64,000 nucleotides of DNA, taken from the NCBI GenBank assembly GCA_035656495.1, contig DASRSL010000089.1:73053-137052 (forward strand), written 5' to 3'. The number at the start of each line of letters is the position of its first letter. Positions within the stretch are counted from its first letter, which is position 1. The notes below the pieces were generated by a model. The model worked only from the letters and a program-made list of their open reading frames with translations, did no database searches and was not told the origin of the DNA. Position numbers and translations under genes: made by a program. The DNA comes from Roseiarcus sp035656495 (lineage in GTDB: Bacteria > Pseudomonadota > Alphaproteobacteria > Rhizobiales > Beijerinckiaceae). This document shows positions 1 to 9,891 of the stretch, piece by piece.

Positions 1-245
1 GGACGACCCTCGTATCCGCGGTCGACCGGGCGATAGCCTGGATGCTTCTTCAGCTCCTTCCAGTTCGTCTCCCACATGTCGACCGCAAGGCCAATCGATT
101 TCATGTGGTCAGCAACGAACTTCTGGATCGCCGCCTCCTCGCCGGTCACGCTCGGGATCGAGACCATCTTTTGCAGGAAGGCGATCGCGCCTTCTTTGTT
201 CGCATCAATCTCCGCGATGATCTTCGCTCGGTTGGCGTCTGTCAT
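1..245 (-). CDS. M20-family amidohydrolase/deacylase, N-terminal part only
   Basis: The gene starts with ATG at 245 and runs off the left edge of the window, leaving 81 codons. The visible N-terminus has the layout of M20 metallopeptidases (ArgE, DapE and related N-acyl amino acid deacylases): a helical start, then MVSIPSVTGEE at about residues 31-41, then a helix leading toward a conserved core that lies outside the window, so the metal ligands cannot be checked. It lies 22 bases downstream of the luciferase-like monooxygenase gene on the same strand and is probably the last visible member of that transcript. A hydrolase releasing an acyl or carbamoyl group would fit the surrounding catabolic genes. 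That role is inferred. The family call is fairly safe, the substrate is unknown. Confidence 0.75.
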   Translation of the reverse strand, partial: MTDANRAKIIAEIDANKEGAIAFLQKMVSIPSVTGEEAAIQKFVADHMKSIGLAVDMWETNWKELKKHPGYRPVDRGYEGR

Positions 246-267
246 GCGTGTCTCCTGATGCGGCGCC

Positions 268-1224
268 TCAAGCAGCCCTGAGCCGGGGTATGATCTCGCG
301 CGCGATGATTTCGACCTGATCGGACCGGTACTTGTACGGCACGAAGATGATCTTTTGCACGCCGACCGCCAAGTGTTCGCGCAACTGTGCGACGCACTCG
401 TCGACAGTTCCGATAATCGCGCTGTCGCGAGAGCAGTCGCTGTGCGCCGGGAAGTCCCACTCCTTGTTCAGCCAGTCCATCATCTCCGCTTCGATCGCGG
501 CGCGCGAGGGGACAACCATGATCGGCAGTTGCGAGGCATTGAGAAGGGCATCCGGATCCTTTCCGCCCTCACGGGCGAAAGTCCGGATCTTGTCCCAGGA
601 TTTTTTGAAGGCGTCCGGGCGATAAAAATAGGTGAGCCAGCCGTCTCCGGCGGTCGCCGCTCGTTGCAGGACCTTGTCGACATAGCCGCCGATGAGGATT
701 GGCATGCGCGGCTTCTGGTAGGGCTTGGGATACATGACCGCGGCCGAGATGTCATGGCGCATGTACTTGCCGGTCACTTTTTCTTCCGTCCAAAGGCGTT
801 TCATGATCTCGAGGTTCTCGTCCATGAGCTTGCCGCGCCTGTCGAACGGAATACCACAAGCGTCGAACTCCCGCTTGTACCAACCCGACGCCATGCCCAT
901 AACCATGCGACCTTCGGAAAGATGATCCATGCTCGAGAGCTGTTTCGCGAGAACCACTGGATTGCGGAGCGGCAGAACCAGAATCCCGGTCCCGAGCTTG
1001 ATGCGCTGAGTGCTCGCCGCGATTCCGGTCAACACGGTCAGCGAATCGACGATCGGGAAACTTGGCTCGACGCCGAGGAGCACGTGATCCCATACCCAGA
1101 CGGAATCGTATCCGAGCCGCTCGACCCGCACGCCATAGTCGATGAGCTCTTTGGCATTCGGCATTTCGGGATAGGCCGTGAAATTGCGCGCTGCGATCCC
1201 GAAGGTGTTGGCCAAGCTCTTCAT
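268..1224 (-). CDS. luciferase-like (LLM class) flavin-dependent oxidoreductase
   Basis: A 318-residue protein covering the whole luciferase-like TIM barrel. Visible hallmarks are a GYDSVWVWDH stretch near residue 38, RIKLGTGILVLPLRNPVVLAK near 74-94 (flavin-binding side of the barrel), GRMVMGMASGWYKREFDACG near 106-125, and a C-terminal TVDECVAQLREHLAVGV helix. Members use FMNH2 or F420; the sequence alone does not decide which. Enzymes of this class oxidise or cleave C-H, C-N or C-S bonds of organic substrates. The gene sits 24 bases after the CoA-transferase beta subunit and 22 bases before the M20 gene, so it probably belongs to the same catabolic transcript. Start is the ATG at 1224; the ribosome site is weak. 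Confidence 0.85.
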   Translation of the reverse strand: MKSLANTFGIAARNFTAYPEMPNAKELIDYGVRVERLGYDSVWVWDHVLLGVEPSFPIVDSLTVLTGIAASTQRIKLGTGILVLPLRNPVVLAKQLSSMDHLSEGRMVMGMASGWYKREFDACGIPFDRRGKLMDENLEIMKRLWTEEKVTGKYMRHDISAAVMYPKPYQKPRMPILIGGYVDKVLQRAATAGDGWLTYFYRPDAFKKSWDKIRTFAREGGKDPDALLNASQLPIMVVPSRAAIEAEMMDWLNKEWDFPAHSDCSRDSAIIGTVDECVAQLREHLAVGVQKIIFVPYKYRSDQVEIIAREIIPRLRAA

Positions 1225-1248
1225 TCTCTTGTCTCTCGATGTTCCGCG

Positions 1249-2019
1249 TCAGGCGATGAAAAGACGCTCCGGGTCGAGCAGCCTGAGGGTCTCAAGCTCG
1301 TGGTTCGAGGGCGGCTCGGTAACGGCGACGCGGTCGTGAAAGTCGAGGGGGAAGCCGGTATTGTCCTGAACCTCCTCACGATTGACACCGGGGTTGAGGG
1401 CGAGCACGGTCATTCGACGAGAGTCGTCGTCGAAGCCGAATATGGCGAGCTCGGTTATGACACGGAACATTCCGCCGGCGACGAGGCCGCTCTCGGCGCG
1501 GGAACGGCGTCCGCGCAAAAAACCTGGGCTCGTCACAAAATCGACCTTCTCCACGAAGCGCCGCTTCTCGTGCTTCATCGCGACGATCATGTTGGTCAGA
1601 CTGGAAATGTCGTTTCCGCCGCCAGTCCCCGGCAGGCGCGTTTTCGGCGCCGCGGGGTCGCCGATAAACGACGAGTTCAGATTGCCGTACTGATCGATCT
1701 GGGCGCCGCCCATGAAGCCGACGTCGACATAGCCGCGCTGCAGCAGCAACAGCACTTCAGCGCTGCCGAGAACCATATTGGCTCGCTTCGTGCAGCGCTG
1801 GTCGTTGGTCGATGGCGGAAGCTTGCCCGGCTCGACGAAGGCGCCGATGACACCGCCCTCAAACAGGATGGTGAGGCCTGGGCACCGCAGCCGCTGAGCG
1901 AGCGTGGCGGCGAGCAGCGGCACCCCGACACCCGCAAAGACGACCTGCCCGTCCTTGAGCTGGCGCGCGGCGAGGATCGCCAGCATTTCGGAGGTCGTAT
2001 AACGTAGGGTCTCAGTCAT
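1249..2019 (-). CDS. CoA-transferase beta subunit (glutaconate CoA-transferase / IpdB type)
   Basis: A 256-residue family I CoA-transferase beta subunit. It begins with a helix-rich segment and the FAGVGVPLLAATLA motif near residue 29, followed by ILFEGGVIGAF and a GGAQIDQYGNLNSS segment near 105-118 typical of the glutaconate CoA-transferase/IpdB group. Family I enzymes move CoA from acetyl- or succinyl-CoA to a carboxylic acid; IpdAB-type relatives instead open ring-derived CoA esters, so function within the family is open. It overlaps the alpha subunit gene by 8 bases, which supports coupled translation of a heteromeric enzyme. Which residue serves as catalytic Glu was not established from sequence alone. 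Confidence 0.85.
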   Translation of the reverse strand: MTETLRYTTSEMLAILAARQLKDGQVVFAGVGVPLLAATLAQRLRCPGLTILFEGGVIGAFVEPGKLPPSTNDQRCTKRANMVLGSAEVLLLLQRGYVDVGFMGGAQIDQYGNLNSSFIGDPAAPKTRLPGTGGGNDISSLTNMIVAMKHEKRRFVEKVDFVTSPGFLRGRRSRAESGLVAGGMFRVITELAIFGFDDDSRRMTVLALNPGVNREEVQDNTGFPLDFHDRVAVTEPPSNHELETLRLLDPERLFIA

Positions 2020-2977
2020 TGTAGATGCTCCGGCCGCGGCTGGTAGCCTCCAGAACCTCCTCCATCCCGATCAACGCCAGGAATTCGGGCCAGGACTTCG
2101 GACCCAGCACATAGCGGTCGAGATAGTCTCGCATGCCGCGCACGGGATCGGCGTTCACCCGCGCCACATAGCTCTCCATGTGGCGCATCATCGGCTCGTA
2201 GAGGCCGTAGCATTCATGTGGCGCGGCGCCGTAGGGCGTCTCGACGACGGCGTCCACGCAAAAGAAGGGAATCTTCGTCTGGTCGGGCGCGCGGCGAACC
2301 TGATCGTTCGACACGATGCGCTCGGTTGTGAGAATGACGCTGTTGGCGGCCATCGCAAGATCGATGTCCATGAATTGCAGCCCGTCAATCTGAGCGTTGC
2401 CGTAGGCGTCGCAGCGCTGGACATGGATCAGGGCGACATCCGGATTGAGCGCCGGGACGAGCAGGAGCTTCTCGCCCGTGAAGGGGCAGTCAATTTCCTT
2501 GGCCTCCGGCCGCAACCTGAGCACGTCGGAGCCCAGCATGGAGCGTATCGGCATGAACGGAACGCCCATTGCGCCGGCGCGAAAGCGCATGCCGATCGCC
2601 ATATGGCTCCATTCCTGGAAGCGCTTCTCGCCGCTTTCGACGTGGTGGCGCATGACCTTTGACAGGCCCCAGAGAATTCCCTGCGCAAACCAGCTCGTCA
2701 CGATCTCGTCGGCGACGCCGGAGCCGACGAGGAGGTCGCCGTCGGTCGAAACGATGCAACGTGCGACGGTGAGATGCTTGCGGCTCTGGCGGATAAGCTC
2801 CCACAGCATCGCCATGGGCGTGCGCGACATCGTCGAGCCTCCGACTCCGACCGTCATGCCGTCCTGGACGAAGGAGGCGGCCTCCGACAGCGACATGACC
2901 TTCTCGCGAAGACTGCGGTCGCGTTGCGCGAGATTCTCGCGCAGCCTCGCGTAGGATTGCACCTCGTATCCCGTCAC
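2012..2977 (-). CDS. CoA-transferase alpha subunit (glutaconate CoA-transferase / IpdA type)
   Basis: A 321-residue partner of the beta subunit. The start chosen is GTG at 2977, because GAGGAG lies 6 bases upstream; the frame stays open further upstream but would run into the preceding gene. The N-terminal VQDGMTVGVGGSTMSRTP (about residues 29-46) is the glycine-rich CoA-binding loop of this family. VPALNPDVALIHVQRCDAYGNA, near the middle, is another strongly conserved family segment. It lies 31 bases after the PLP enzyme gene and overlaps the beta subunit gene by 8 bases. The neighbourhood suggests that the carbon skeleton produced upstream is activated as a CoA thioester before beta-oxidation-like breakdown. 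Confidence 0.86.
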   Translation of the reverse strand: MTGYEVQSYARLRENLAQRDRSLREKVMSLSEAASFVQDGMTVGVGGSTMSRTPMAMLWELIRQSRKHLTVARCIVSTDGDLLVGSGVADEIVTSWFAQGILWGLSKVMRHHVESGEKRFQEWSHMAIGMRFRAGAMGVPFMPIRSMLGSDVLRLRPEAKEIDCPFTGEKLLLVPALNPDVALIHVQRCDAYGNAQIDGLQFMDIDLAMAANSVILTTERIVSNDQVRRAPDQTKIPFFCVDAVVETPYGAAPHECYGLYEPMMRHMESYVARVNADPVRGMRDYLDRYVLGPKSWPEFLALIGMEEVLEATSRGRSIYND

Positions 2978-3008
2978 TCGGTTCTCCTCGAGCGGCTGCC
3001 GCGCCGAG

Positions 3009-4544
<1,536 letters not shown>

Positions 4545-4644
4545 AGCGTGAGACTATCATACTAATCTTAGAATGATCAACGTCGAGGGGCTTATTTCCG
4601 CAGGGCAATCGAGCGAAGCGGACCCTATGACTGTTGGACGCGCT

Positions 4645-4774
4645 CCCGCCCCCTTTGTGGGGGCGGGCAGGGGTGGGGGGTCGCGCTGCCCTTTCCGATA
4701 AGGGAGCCGGCACAGAGCTTTTGAGGTCTGGCGCGACCCCCCCTCCTTAATCCTCCCCCCAAAAGGGGGGAGGA
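4645..4774. repeat. cluster of three GC-rich inverted repeats in a gene-poor gap
   Basis: Three perfect or near-perfect inverted repeats lie between the PLP enzyme gene and livF. The first has 9-bp arms at 4645-4653 and 4659-4667 with a 5-base loop. The second has 12-bp arms at 4675-4686 and 4731-4742. The third has 10-bp arms at 4751-4760 and 4765-4774 around an AAAA loop. They could act as bidirectional terminators or mRNA-stabilising structures between the livF end and the PLP gene, or be a dispersed intergenic repeat. The last hairpin has no T-run. The rest of 4545-4817 shows no gene. Confidence 0.6.
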
Positions 4775-4817
4775 AATCGCCCTCGCCCGATTGCCCTATT
4801 TATTTCCGTTCGCTCGT

Positions 4818-5066
4818 TTAGCGGAAGAGGGAGGCCAGCGCCGCCCGACTGCCGTCATCGAACGGGAGCGGTGCCCCCTTAGCCCACGCGCAGATTTCGT
4901 TCGTCCAGGCTCGCGCCGCGACGACAAACGGCGGGGCATTGCGATCGCCCGTCGGCGCACGTTCGTCTGTCACTCTTGCGCTGCGGCAAGCGCGCGCGAC
5001 GCTCTGACGGCGCGTCGTCGTATCCAGCCGTGCGCTGGCGTTTCGACAGCGCCGTGGCCGTATCAT
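4818..5066 (-). CDS. short ORF coupled to livF, possible remnant of a larger gene
   Basis: An 82-codon frame whose ATG overlaps the livF stop codon in an ATGA arrangement, the same coupling used by livH/livM and livM/livG. The first half is arginine-rich and looks like random frame. The last 40 residues (for example AARAWTNEICAWAKG and LPFDDGSRAALASLF) look like a genuine protein C-terminus and use GC-rich third positions. I do not recognise the family. It may be the 3' end of a truncated gene that once followed livF, or a spurious frame. No function is proposed. Confidence 0.25.
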   Translation of the reverse strand: MIRPRRCRNASARLDTTTRRQSVARACRSARVTDERAPTGDRNAPPFVVAARAWTNEICAWAKGAPLPFDDGSRAALASLFR

Positions 5067-5776
5067 TCTTCGGCGCCGCCGAGATAGGCGGTGCGGACAT
5101 GGGGGTCATGAATAAGGCTGTCGCCGGCGCCTTCCCTGGCCAGCGAGCCGGCCTCGAGAAGGTAGGCGTAGTCACACATCTCAAGGGTGGCGTAGGCATT
5201 CTGCTCGACCATCAGAACTGTCGTCCCGGAGGCGCGTATCTTCTGGATAGCGGCGAATGTCTGTTCGACAAGGTTCGGGGCGAGTCCGAGCGATGGCTCG
5301 TCGAACAGAATGAGTTTCGGCCGCGACATCATGGCCCGCCCGATGGCGAGCATCTGCTGCTCGCCGCCTGACAGCGTGCCGGCGGCCTGAGCCCGCCGCT
5401 GGGCGAGACGCGGAAAGAGCTGAAAAACCTCGCCCATGTCGGCGGCGACGGCCCGCGCGTCCCGACGTAGATAGGCGCCCATTTCGAGGTTTTCGACGAC
5501 GGTCATATGCGGGAAGACCCGCCTTCCCTCGGGACAGTGGGCGATGCCTCGCGCGAGGATGCGATCCGGCGGCAGGCGGGAGACGACCTGGCCTTCAAAG
5601 ACGATTTCGCCCCCGACGATTGGCGCAAGGCCCGAGATTGCTCGGAGCAGAGTCGACTTGCCTGCGCCGTTGGCGCCGATCAGCGCGACGAGTTGACGAC
5701 GGTCCGCCTTCAGGGACACGCCCTTCAGCGCCGTCACCTTGCCATAACGGCAGACGAGGTCGCGAATCTCAAGCAT
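5063..5776 (-). CDS. livF: branched-chain amino acid type ABC transporter ATPase LivF
   Basis: A 237-residue ATPase of the LivF subgroup. Walker A is GANGAGKST at residues 34-42, the Q-loop region contains CPEGRRVFPHMTV, the signature is LSGGEQQ, Walker B is LILFDEPS, and the switch is MVEQNA. The ATG at 5776 is chosen because MLEIRDLVCRYG is the normal start of the family; the open frame extends 33 codons further but lies inside livG. It overlaps livG by 8 bases. With LivG it would energise the LivHM permease. Members of this transporter family also carry amides, urea and aromatic acids, so branched-chain amino acids should not be assumed as substrate. Confidence 0.92.
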   Translation of the reverse strand: MLEIRDLVCRYGKVTALKGVSLKADRRQLVALIGANGAGKSTLLRAISGLAPIVGGEIVFEGQVVSRLPPDRILARGIAHCPEGRRVFPHMTVVENLEMGAYLRRDARAVAADMGEVFQLFPRLAQRRAQAAGTLSGGEQQMLAIGRAMMSRPKLILFDEPSLGLAPNLVEQTFAAIQKIRASGTTVLMVEQNAYATLEMCDYAYLLEAGSLAREGAGDSLIHDPHVRTAYLGGAEE

Positions 5777-6566
5777 GGCGCACACCTTGGCCAAGATAGG
5801 CGCGGATGACCTCGGGGTCTTTCTGGATGGCCTCCGGTTTGTCGTTGGCAATGATGCGTCCGTAGTTGAGAACAACGATACGGTCGGAGATCCCCATCAC
5901 CATCGGCATGTCGTGCTCGACGAGCAGGATCGTAAGACCACGAGAACGCAACTTGCGGATGAGCTCGACAAACCGCCCGGTCTCCGACGCATTCATCCCC
6001 GACACCGGCTCGTCGAGCAGCAGCGCCTCCGGGTCCGCGGCGAGGGCGAGCGCGACGCCGAGCAGGCGCTGGTTGCCGTAAGGCAGGCTCGCGCCGAGCT
6101 CCCGCCACTGGTCGGAAAGCCCGACGAGGCCGAGGATCTCCCACACTTTCTCGCGCAGGTCCTGCTCGAGCCGGCGCTCGCGCGGCAAGCCGAGCAGGGT
6201 TCCGACGAGACGCGCGTTTGCGCGGCGGTGCAGCCCGATCAGCACGTTCTCGAAGACAGAGCACTTATCGAAAAGATTGGTGCGCTGGAAGGTGCGGACG
6301 AGACCCAGAGCTGCGATCTCGTTCGGCTTCAGCCCGGCGAGCGGCCGGCCCTTGAACCTGACAACGCCTTGGCTTGGCTTGAGAAAGCCCGTGATGACGT
6401 TGAACGCCGTCGTCTTGCCGGCGCCGTTTGGGCCGATGAGGCTCAAGAGCTCGCCCTTTCGGACGTCGAACGTCAGATCCGCGATCGCGGTGACGCCGCC
6501 GAAATGGACGGCGACCCGTTCGATCGACAGGATCGGCTCCCCGGCGGAGGTCGCCTCGCCGCTCAT
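5769..6566 (-). CDS. livG: branched-chain amino acid type ABC transporter ATPase LivG
   Basis: A 265-residue ATPase of the LivG subgroup. Walker A is GPNGAGKT near residues 44-51, the Q-loop region reads LVRTFQRTNLF, the signature has the LivG-typical variant LPYGNQR, Walker B is ALLLDEPVSG, and the switch is LLVEHDM. The C-terminus ends in the characteristic PEVIRAYLG stretch. It overlaps livM upstream by 4 bases (ATGA) and livF downstream by 8 bases, showing a tightly coupled operon. It forms the ATPase heterodimer with LivF on the inner face of the cytoplasmic membrane. Confidence 0.93.
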   Translation of the reverse strand: MSGEATSAGEPILSIERVAVHFGGVTAIADLTFDVRKGELLSLIGPNGAGKTTAFNVITGFLKPSQGVVRFKGRPLAGLKPNEIAALGLVRTFQRTNLFDKCSVFENVLIGLHRRANARLVGTLLGLPRERRLEQDLREKVWEILGLVGLSDQWRELGASLPYGNQRLLGVALALAADPEALLLDEPVSGMNASETGRFVELIRKLRSRGLTILLVEHDMPMVMGISDRIVVLNYGRIIANDKPEAIQKDPEVIRAYLGQGVRHA

Positions 6567-7573
6567 GACCCGGTCTTGCCCGACTTGCCCTCCGCCACTC
6601 CGCCGGACCAGCGCGCGATCGCGGGAACGATACCGTCAGGCAGCATATAGACGATGAGAATCATCAGCGCGCCGTACAGGATCCACTGCACTTCCGGGCG
6701 CACATAAGCGCGCAAAATGACCGGCGCAATTCCGAATACGAGGCCGCCGACGAGCGGACCTGCGAGTGTCCCCTTGCCGCCGGCGATCACCATGATGACC
6801 ATGGTCACCGTATTGAGAAACATGAAGATCATGGGGTCGATGATGAGAATGTAATGGGCGTAGAGGCTCCCGGCCGCGCCCGCGATCGCGCCCGACACCA
6901 CCGCGGCGAGCACGAGATATTTCGTGACGCTGACGCCGACCGAAAGCGCCAGCGTCTCGTTCTCGCGCAGCGCGATCATCGCACGGCCGAATGGTGACTT
7001 CACGAGCTGCTCGATGACCACATAGGCGAGCGCGATGAATGCGAGGACGAGGTAGTAATTGCCAATCTTGCCCCACAGCGTGATCGAACCGGTCCAGTCG
7101 AAGCCGAGCGTGATCGGCGGAATATTGGAAAGCGCGAGGGGACCATTGGTGAGTTCGACCCAGTTCAGCGCGACGAGGCGCACGACCTCGGCGAAACTGA
7201 TCGTGACGATCACGAAATATGCGCCCCGCACGCGGAACGCGAGCTTGCCGATGAGAAAGCCGCAAATGCCTGAGGCGATGATGCCGAACAGGAGACCGAC
7301 GAAAGCCGGCCACGGGCCGTGGGTGACCTCGAAGCCGAAGATCGTCACGGTGAAGCCGAGCGAGGTCAGCGCGCTGACATAAGCGCCGATGCCGAAGAAG
7401 GCGGCATGGCCGAGGCTCAGTTGCCCTGCATATCCGAGCAAAAGATTGAGGCTCATCGCGGCGATGATGAAGATGCCGGTCACGATAAGCTCATTGAGGT
7501 AGTACTGATCCCTCATCCAGACAGGCAGCAGCACGAAGAACGCGAGCGCGGCGACGGGGAAAAGCCGCTTCAT
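6563..7573 (-). CDS. livM: branched-chain amino acid type ABC transporter permease LivM
   Basis: A 336-residue polytopic membrane protein with the LivM hallmarks: SLNLLLGYAGQLSLGHAAFFGIGAY near residue 40, a long loop, and GRAMIALRENETLALSVGV (the cytoplasmic coupling region) near 190-210. About nine to ten hydrophobic segments can be seen. It overlaps livH by 4 bases (ATGA) and livG by 4 bases. Together with LivH it forms the membrane channel of the importer. Substrate is undetermined. Confidence 0.92.
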   Translation of the reverse strand: MKRLFPVAALAFFVLLPVWMRDQYYLNELIVTGIFIIAAMSLNLLLGYAGQLSLGHAAFFGIGAYVSALTSLGFTVTIFGFEVTHGPWPAFVGLLFGIIASGICGFLIGKLAFRVRGAYFVIVTISFAEVVRLVALNWVELTNGPLALSNIPPITLGFDWTGSITLWGKIGNYYLVLAFIALAYVVIEQLVKSPFGRAMIALRENETLALSVGVSVTKYLVLAAVVSGAIAGAAGSLYAHYILIIDPMIFMFLNTVTMVIMVIAGGKGTLAGPLVGGLVFGIAPVILRAYVRPEVQWILYGALMILIVYMLPDGIVPAIARWSGGVAEGKSGKTGS

Positions 7574-8442
7574 CCCACCCGCTCCGACCGCGCGAAGAGC
7601 CCCGTCGGCCTGATCAGGAGCACGAGAATGATGATGACGAACCCCATCGCGTCGCGGTAGCCCGACGAAATGTATCCGGCGCCGATCTCTTCGGCGAGGG
7701 CGAGGATGAAGCCGCCGATCGTCGCGCCCGTTATGTTCCCGAGGCCGCCGAGAATGACGATCGCGAACGCCTTGAGCGAAGCAGGGTCGCCCATGTTCGG
7801 CGTCACCACGAAAACAGGCCCGAGCAGGGCGCCGGCGGCGGCGGCCAGTCCGGATCCGATGGCGAAGGTGATCGTGTAGATGCGGTTGACCTGCACCCCC
7901 ATCAGCGCCGCGGTCGCGTTGTCCTGGAAGGTCGCCCGCATCGCCTTGCCGAGGCGCGTTCGCTGGATCAGGAAATAGACCCCGGCAATGAGAAGGAGCG
8001 CGACCCCGAGCACGACGACCCGCAGCCAGGAGATCGAGACCGGACCGAGCACGAGCGGTGCGTTGCCGAAAGGGGTCGGCACCGACTTGGCGACGCTACC
8101 CCAGATCAGCACCTCCGCGTTCTGCATGACGATCCAGGCGCCGATCATGATGAGCATCGTCGTGTCGATGTCGGCGTCGCGCTTCGGCCTCAGGAGGACA
8201 AGCTCGATGACGCCGCCGAGCGCGACGCCAGCGGCGATGGCAAGCGGAATGGCGAGATAGAAGTTGACGCCGGCGCGCGTGACGAACAGCACCATCATAT
8301 AGGCGCCGAAGGCGTAGAGCTCGCCGTGCGTGAAATTGACGATCCGCATGATGCCGAAGATCAGCGTCAGCCCGATGCCGAGCAGAGCATACGTCCCGCC
8401 CATGATCGCAGCGTTGGCGAGATGTTGCAGGAGTTCGGTCAC
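7570..8442 (-). CDS. livH: branched-chain amino acid type ABC transporter permease LivH
   Basis: A membrane protein of about 290 residues with the LivH pattern: TYALLGIGLTLIFGIMRIVNFTHGELYAFG near the N-terminus, TRLGKAMRATFQDNATAALMGV in the coupling loop and a glycine-rich GDPASLKAFAIVILGGLGN segment. The GTG at 8442 is chosen because the protein then begins VTELLQHLANAAIM, matching the usual LivH start; a TTG at 8469 in the same frame is an alternative and would add nine residues. Neither has a strong ribosome site. It overlaps livM by 4 bases. A stable hairpin lies between it and the binding-protein gene upstream. Confidence 0.9.
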   Translation of the reverse strand: MTELLQHLANAAIMGGTYALLGIGLTLIFGIMRIVNFTHGELYAFGAYMMVLFVTRAGVNFYLAIPLAIAAGVALGGVIELVLLRPKRDADIDTTMLIMIGAWIVMQNAEVLIWGSVAKSVPTPFGNAPLVLGPVSISWLRVVVLGVALLLIAGVYFLIQRTRLGKAMRATFQDNATAALMGVQVNRIYTITFAIGSGLAAAAGALLGPVFVVTPNMGDPASLKAFAIVILGGLGNITGATIGGFILALAEEIGAGYISSGYRDAMGFVIIILVLLIRPTGLFARSERVG

Positions 8443-8511
8443 AGGGATCGTCTTATGGTCCGCGGGCAATACGACCGGTTGCGCCCGAGGCGTCGGCGCC
8501 GATCCAGCGTT

Positions 8512-8531
8512 CCGCCGGCCGAAGCCGGCGG
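8512..8531 (-). promoter_or_regulatory. stable hairpin with UUCG loop between binding-protein gene and livH
   Basis: In the minus-strand transcript an 8-bp perfect GC stem (8512-8519 with 8524-8531) closes on a TTCG tetraloop. It lies 69 bases after the binding-protein stop and upstream of livH. There is no T-run, so it is more likely an mRNA 3'-end stabiliser that lets the binding protein be made in excess than a complete terminator. That role is inferred from position and structure. Confidence 0.5.
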
Positions 8532-8600
8532 GCGCCGCCTGAAGTTACGGTTGAAGAGCGGGCAGGTGGACCCCGGCCGCCGCCGCTTTTCCAGCCGCAG

Positions 8601-9758
8601 TCAGAGGCTGGGCTTGACGATCTTGCCGTCTTTGATCTCGACGAGCGTGCCGGTCGCCATGTACTGCCCGCTCTCCTTGCCGGCGGGCCCATCCTTGATG
8701 AACTTCACGTCGCCGTTGATCGTCGGAACGTCGATTTTCCAGAAGGCGTCCTTGATCTCGGCAGGGTCGGCCTTGCCCGCCTTCTCGATGGCTGCGGCGA
8801 TCACGTGGATGCCGTCGTATCCGCGATAGCTCTCCGTGAGGCCTGCCTTGTCGTAGCCCTTGTCGCCCCAGGCCTTGATGAAACGGGCGGCGAGATCGGG
8901 ATGCGGCGACGTTTCCGGCATCCAGGGAGCGAAGAACACGAGGTGCATCGTATTGTTGGCGGCCGCGCCGGCCTGCTCGATCAGCTGGTCCGGAGCCTGT
9001 GAGCCGCCTGTGGTGATGATCTTCTTGTCAAGGCCGAGCGCGGCCGCCTGTTTGAGCAAAAGGGTCAGCTGATCGACGAAGGTCGTCACGATCAGCGCGT
9101 CGGCGTCGGATGCCTTGACCTTCGCCAGCTGCGCGCTGACGTCCTGATCGTCCTCGCCCATCGTCTCCTTGAGGCCGACTGCAACGCCGTTCTTGGCGAA
9201 CATCTTGGAGAAGTCGTCGATCGTGCCGCGACCCCAGTCGTTGTTGATCGCGAGGAAATCGACTTTCTTGATGCCGAGCTTCGGCACCAGCTTCTCGAAC
9301 ATCGCCGCCTCGACCCAGGATGGCGGCGAGATGCGGAAGATGTAGGGATTGCCCTGGGTCGTGATCTTGCTGGCCGAGGACGTCTCGACGAGCATCGGCA
9401 CCTGGTATTGCATGAGCTTCGGCATGACCGCGAGCGTCAGGCTCGACCCCCACGCGCCGAGGATGACCGGCACGTGATCGCGGTCGATGAGCTTCTCTGC
9501 GACCGAGGCGGCCTGTGTCGGATTGCTCTTGTTGTCTTCGACGACAAGCTCGATTTTCGAGCCCAGCACGCCGCCCTTGGCGTTGATTTCCTCGGCGGCG
9601 ATCTGGGCCCCTTCGACAATATAGTTTCCGGACGCGGCGAAGGCGCCGGTCAGCGGCTGGTCGACGCCGATTTTGATCGGATCGGCGAAAGCCACGCCGG
9701 CGAGCGCCGTCAGGAGCGGCGCGGCGGCGAGGGTCAAGAGCAGTCGGGATTTCAACAT
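8601..9758 (-). CDS. periplasmic substrate-binding protein, branched-chain amino acid ABC type
   Basis: A 385-residue periplasmic binding protein of the LivJ/LivK class. ATG at 9758 is preceded by GGGAGG with good spacing and opens a signal peptide (MLKSRLLLTLAAAPLLTALA, cleavage likely after AFA near residue 26). The mature part starts DPIKIGVDQPLTGAFAASG, the usual first strand and ligand loop, and later has GAWGSSLTLAVMPKLMQ and YRGYDGIHVIAAAIEKAG as expected. It heads the livHMGF set, giving a complete importer. Upstream 9759-9888 is a short non-coding gap that may hold a promoter. Confidence 0.92.
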   Translation of the reverse strand: MLKSRLLLTLAAAPLLTALAGVAFADPIKIGVDQPLTGAFAASGNYIVEGAQIAAEEINAKGGVLGSKIELVVEDNKSNPTQAASVAEKLIDRDHVPVILGAWGSSLTLAVMPKLMQYQVPMLVETSSASKITTQGNPYIFRISPPSWVEAAMFEKLVPKLGIKKVDFLAINNDWGRGTIDDFSKMFAKNGVAVGLKETMGEDDQDVSAQLAKVKASDADALIVTTFVDQLTLLLKQAAALGLDKKIITTGGSQAPDQLIEQAGAAANNTMHLVFFAPWMPETSPHPDLAARFIKAWGDKGYDKAGLTESYRGYDGIHVIAAAIEKAGKADPAEIKDAFWKIDVPTINGDVKFIKDGPAGKESGQYMATGTLVEIKDGKIVKPSL

Positions 9759-9891
9759 GCGGTTCCTCCCATCTCGGAACATTGGCCCGGGCGTCAGCGA
9801 GGCGCGGTGAAAGGGCGCGATCGAGCCTAAATCATTGTATGTTCCCGTCAATAGAACCTTTCGACGCCTTCGAGGGGCGTTTTGCTGCTGA

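Noticed and set aside
355..2007. Open frame of 550 codons on the plus strand
   Set aside because: It runs against the LLM monooxygenase and CoA-transferase genes and shows only shadow composition.
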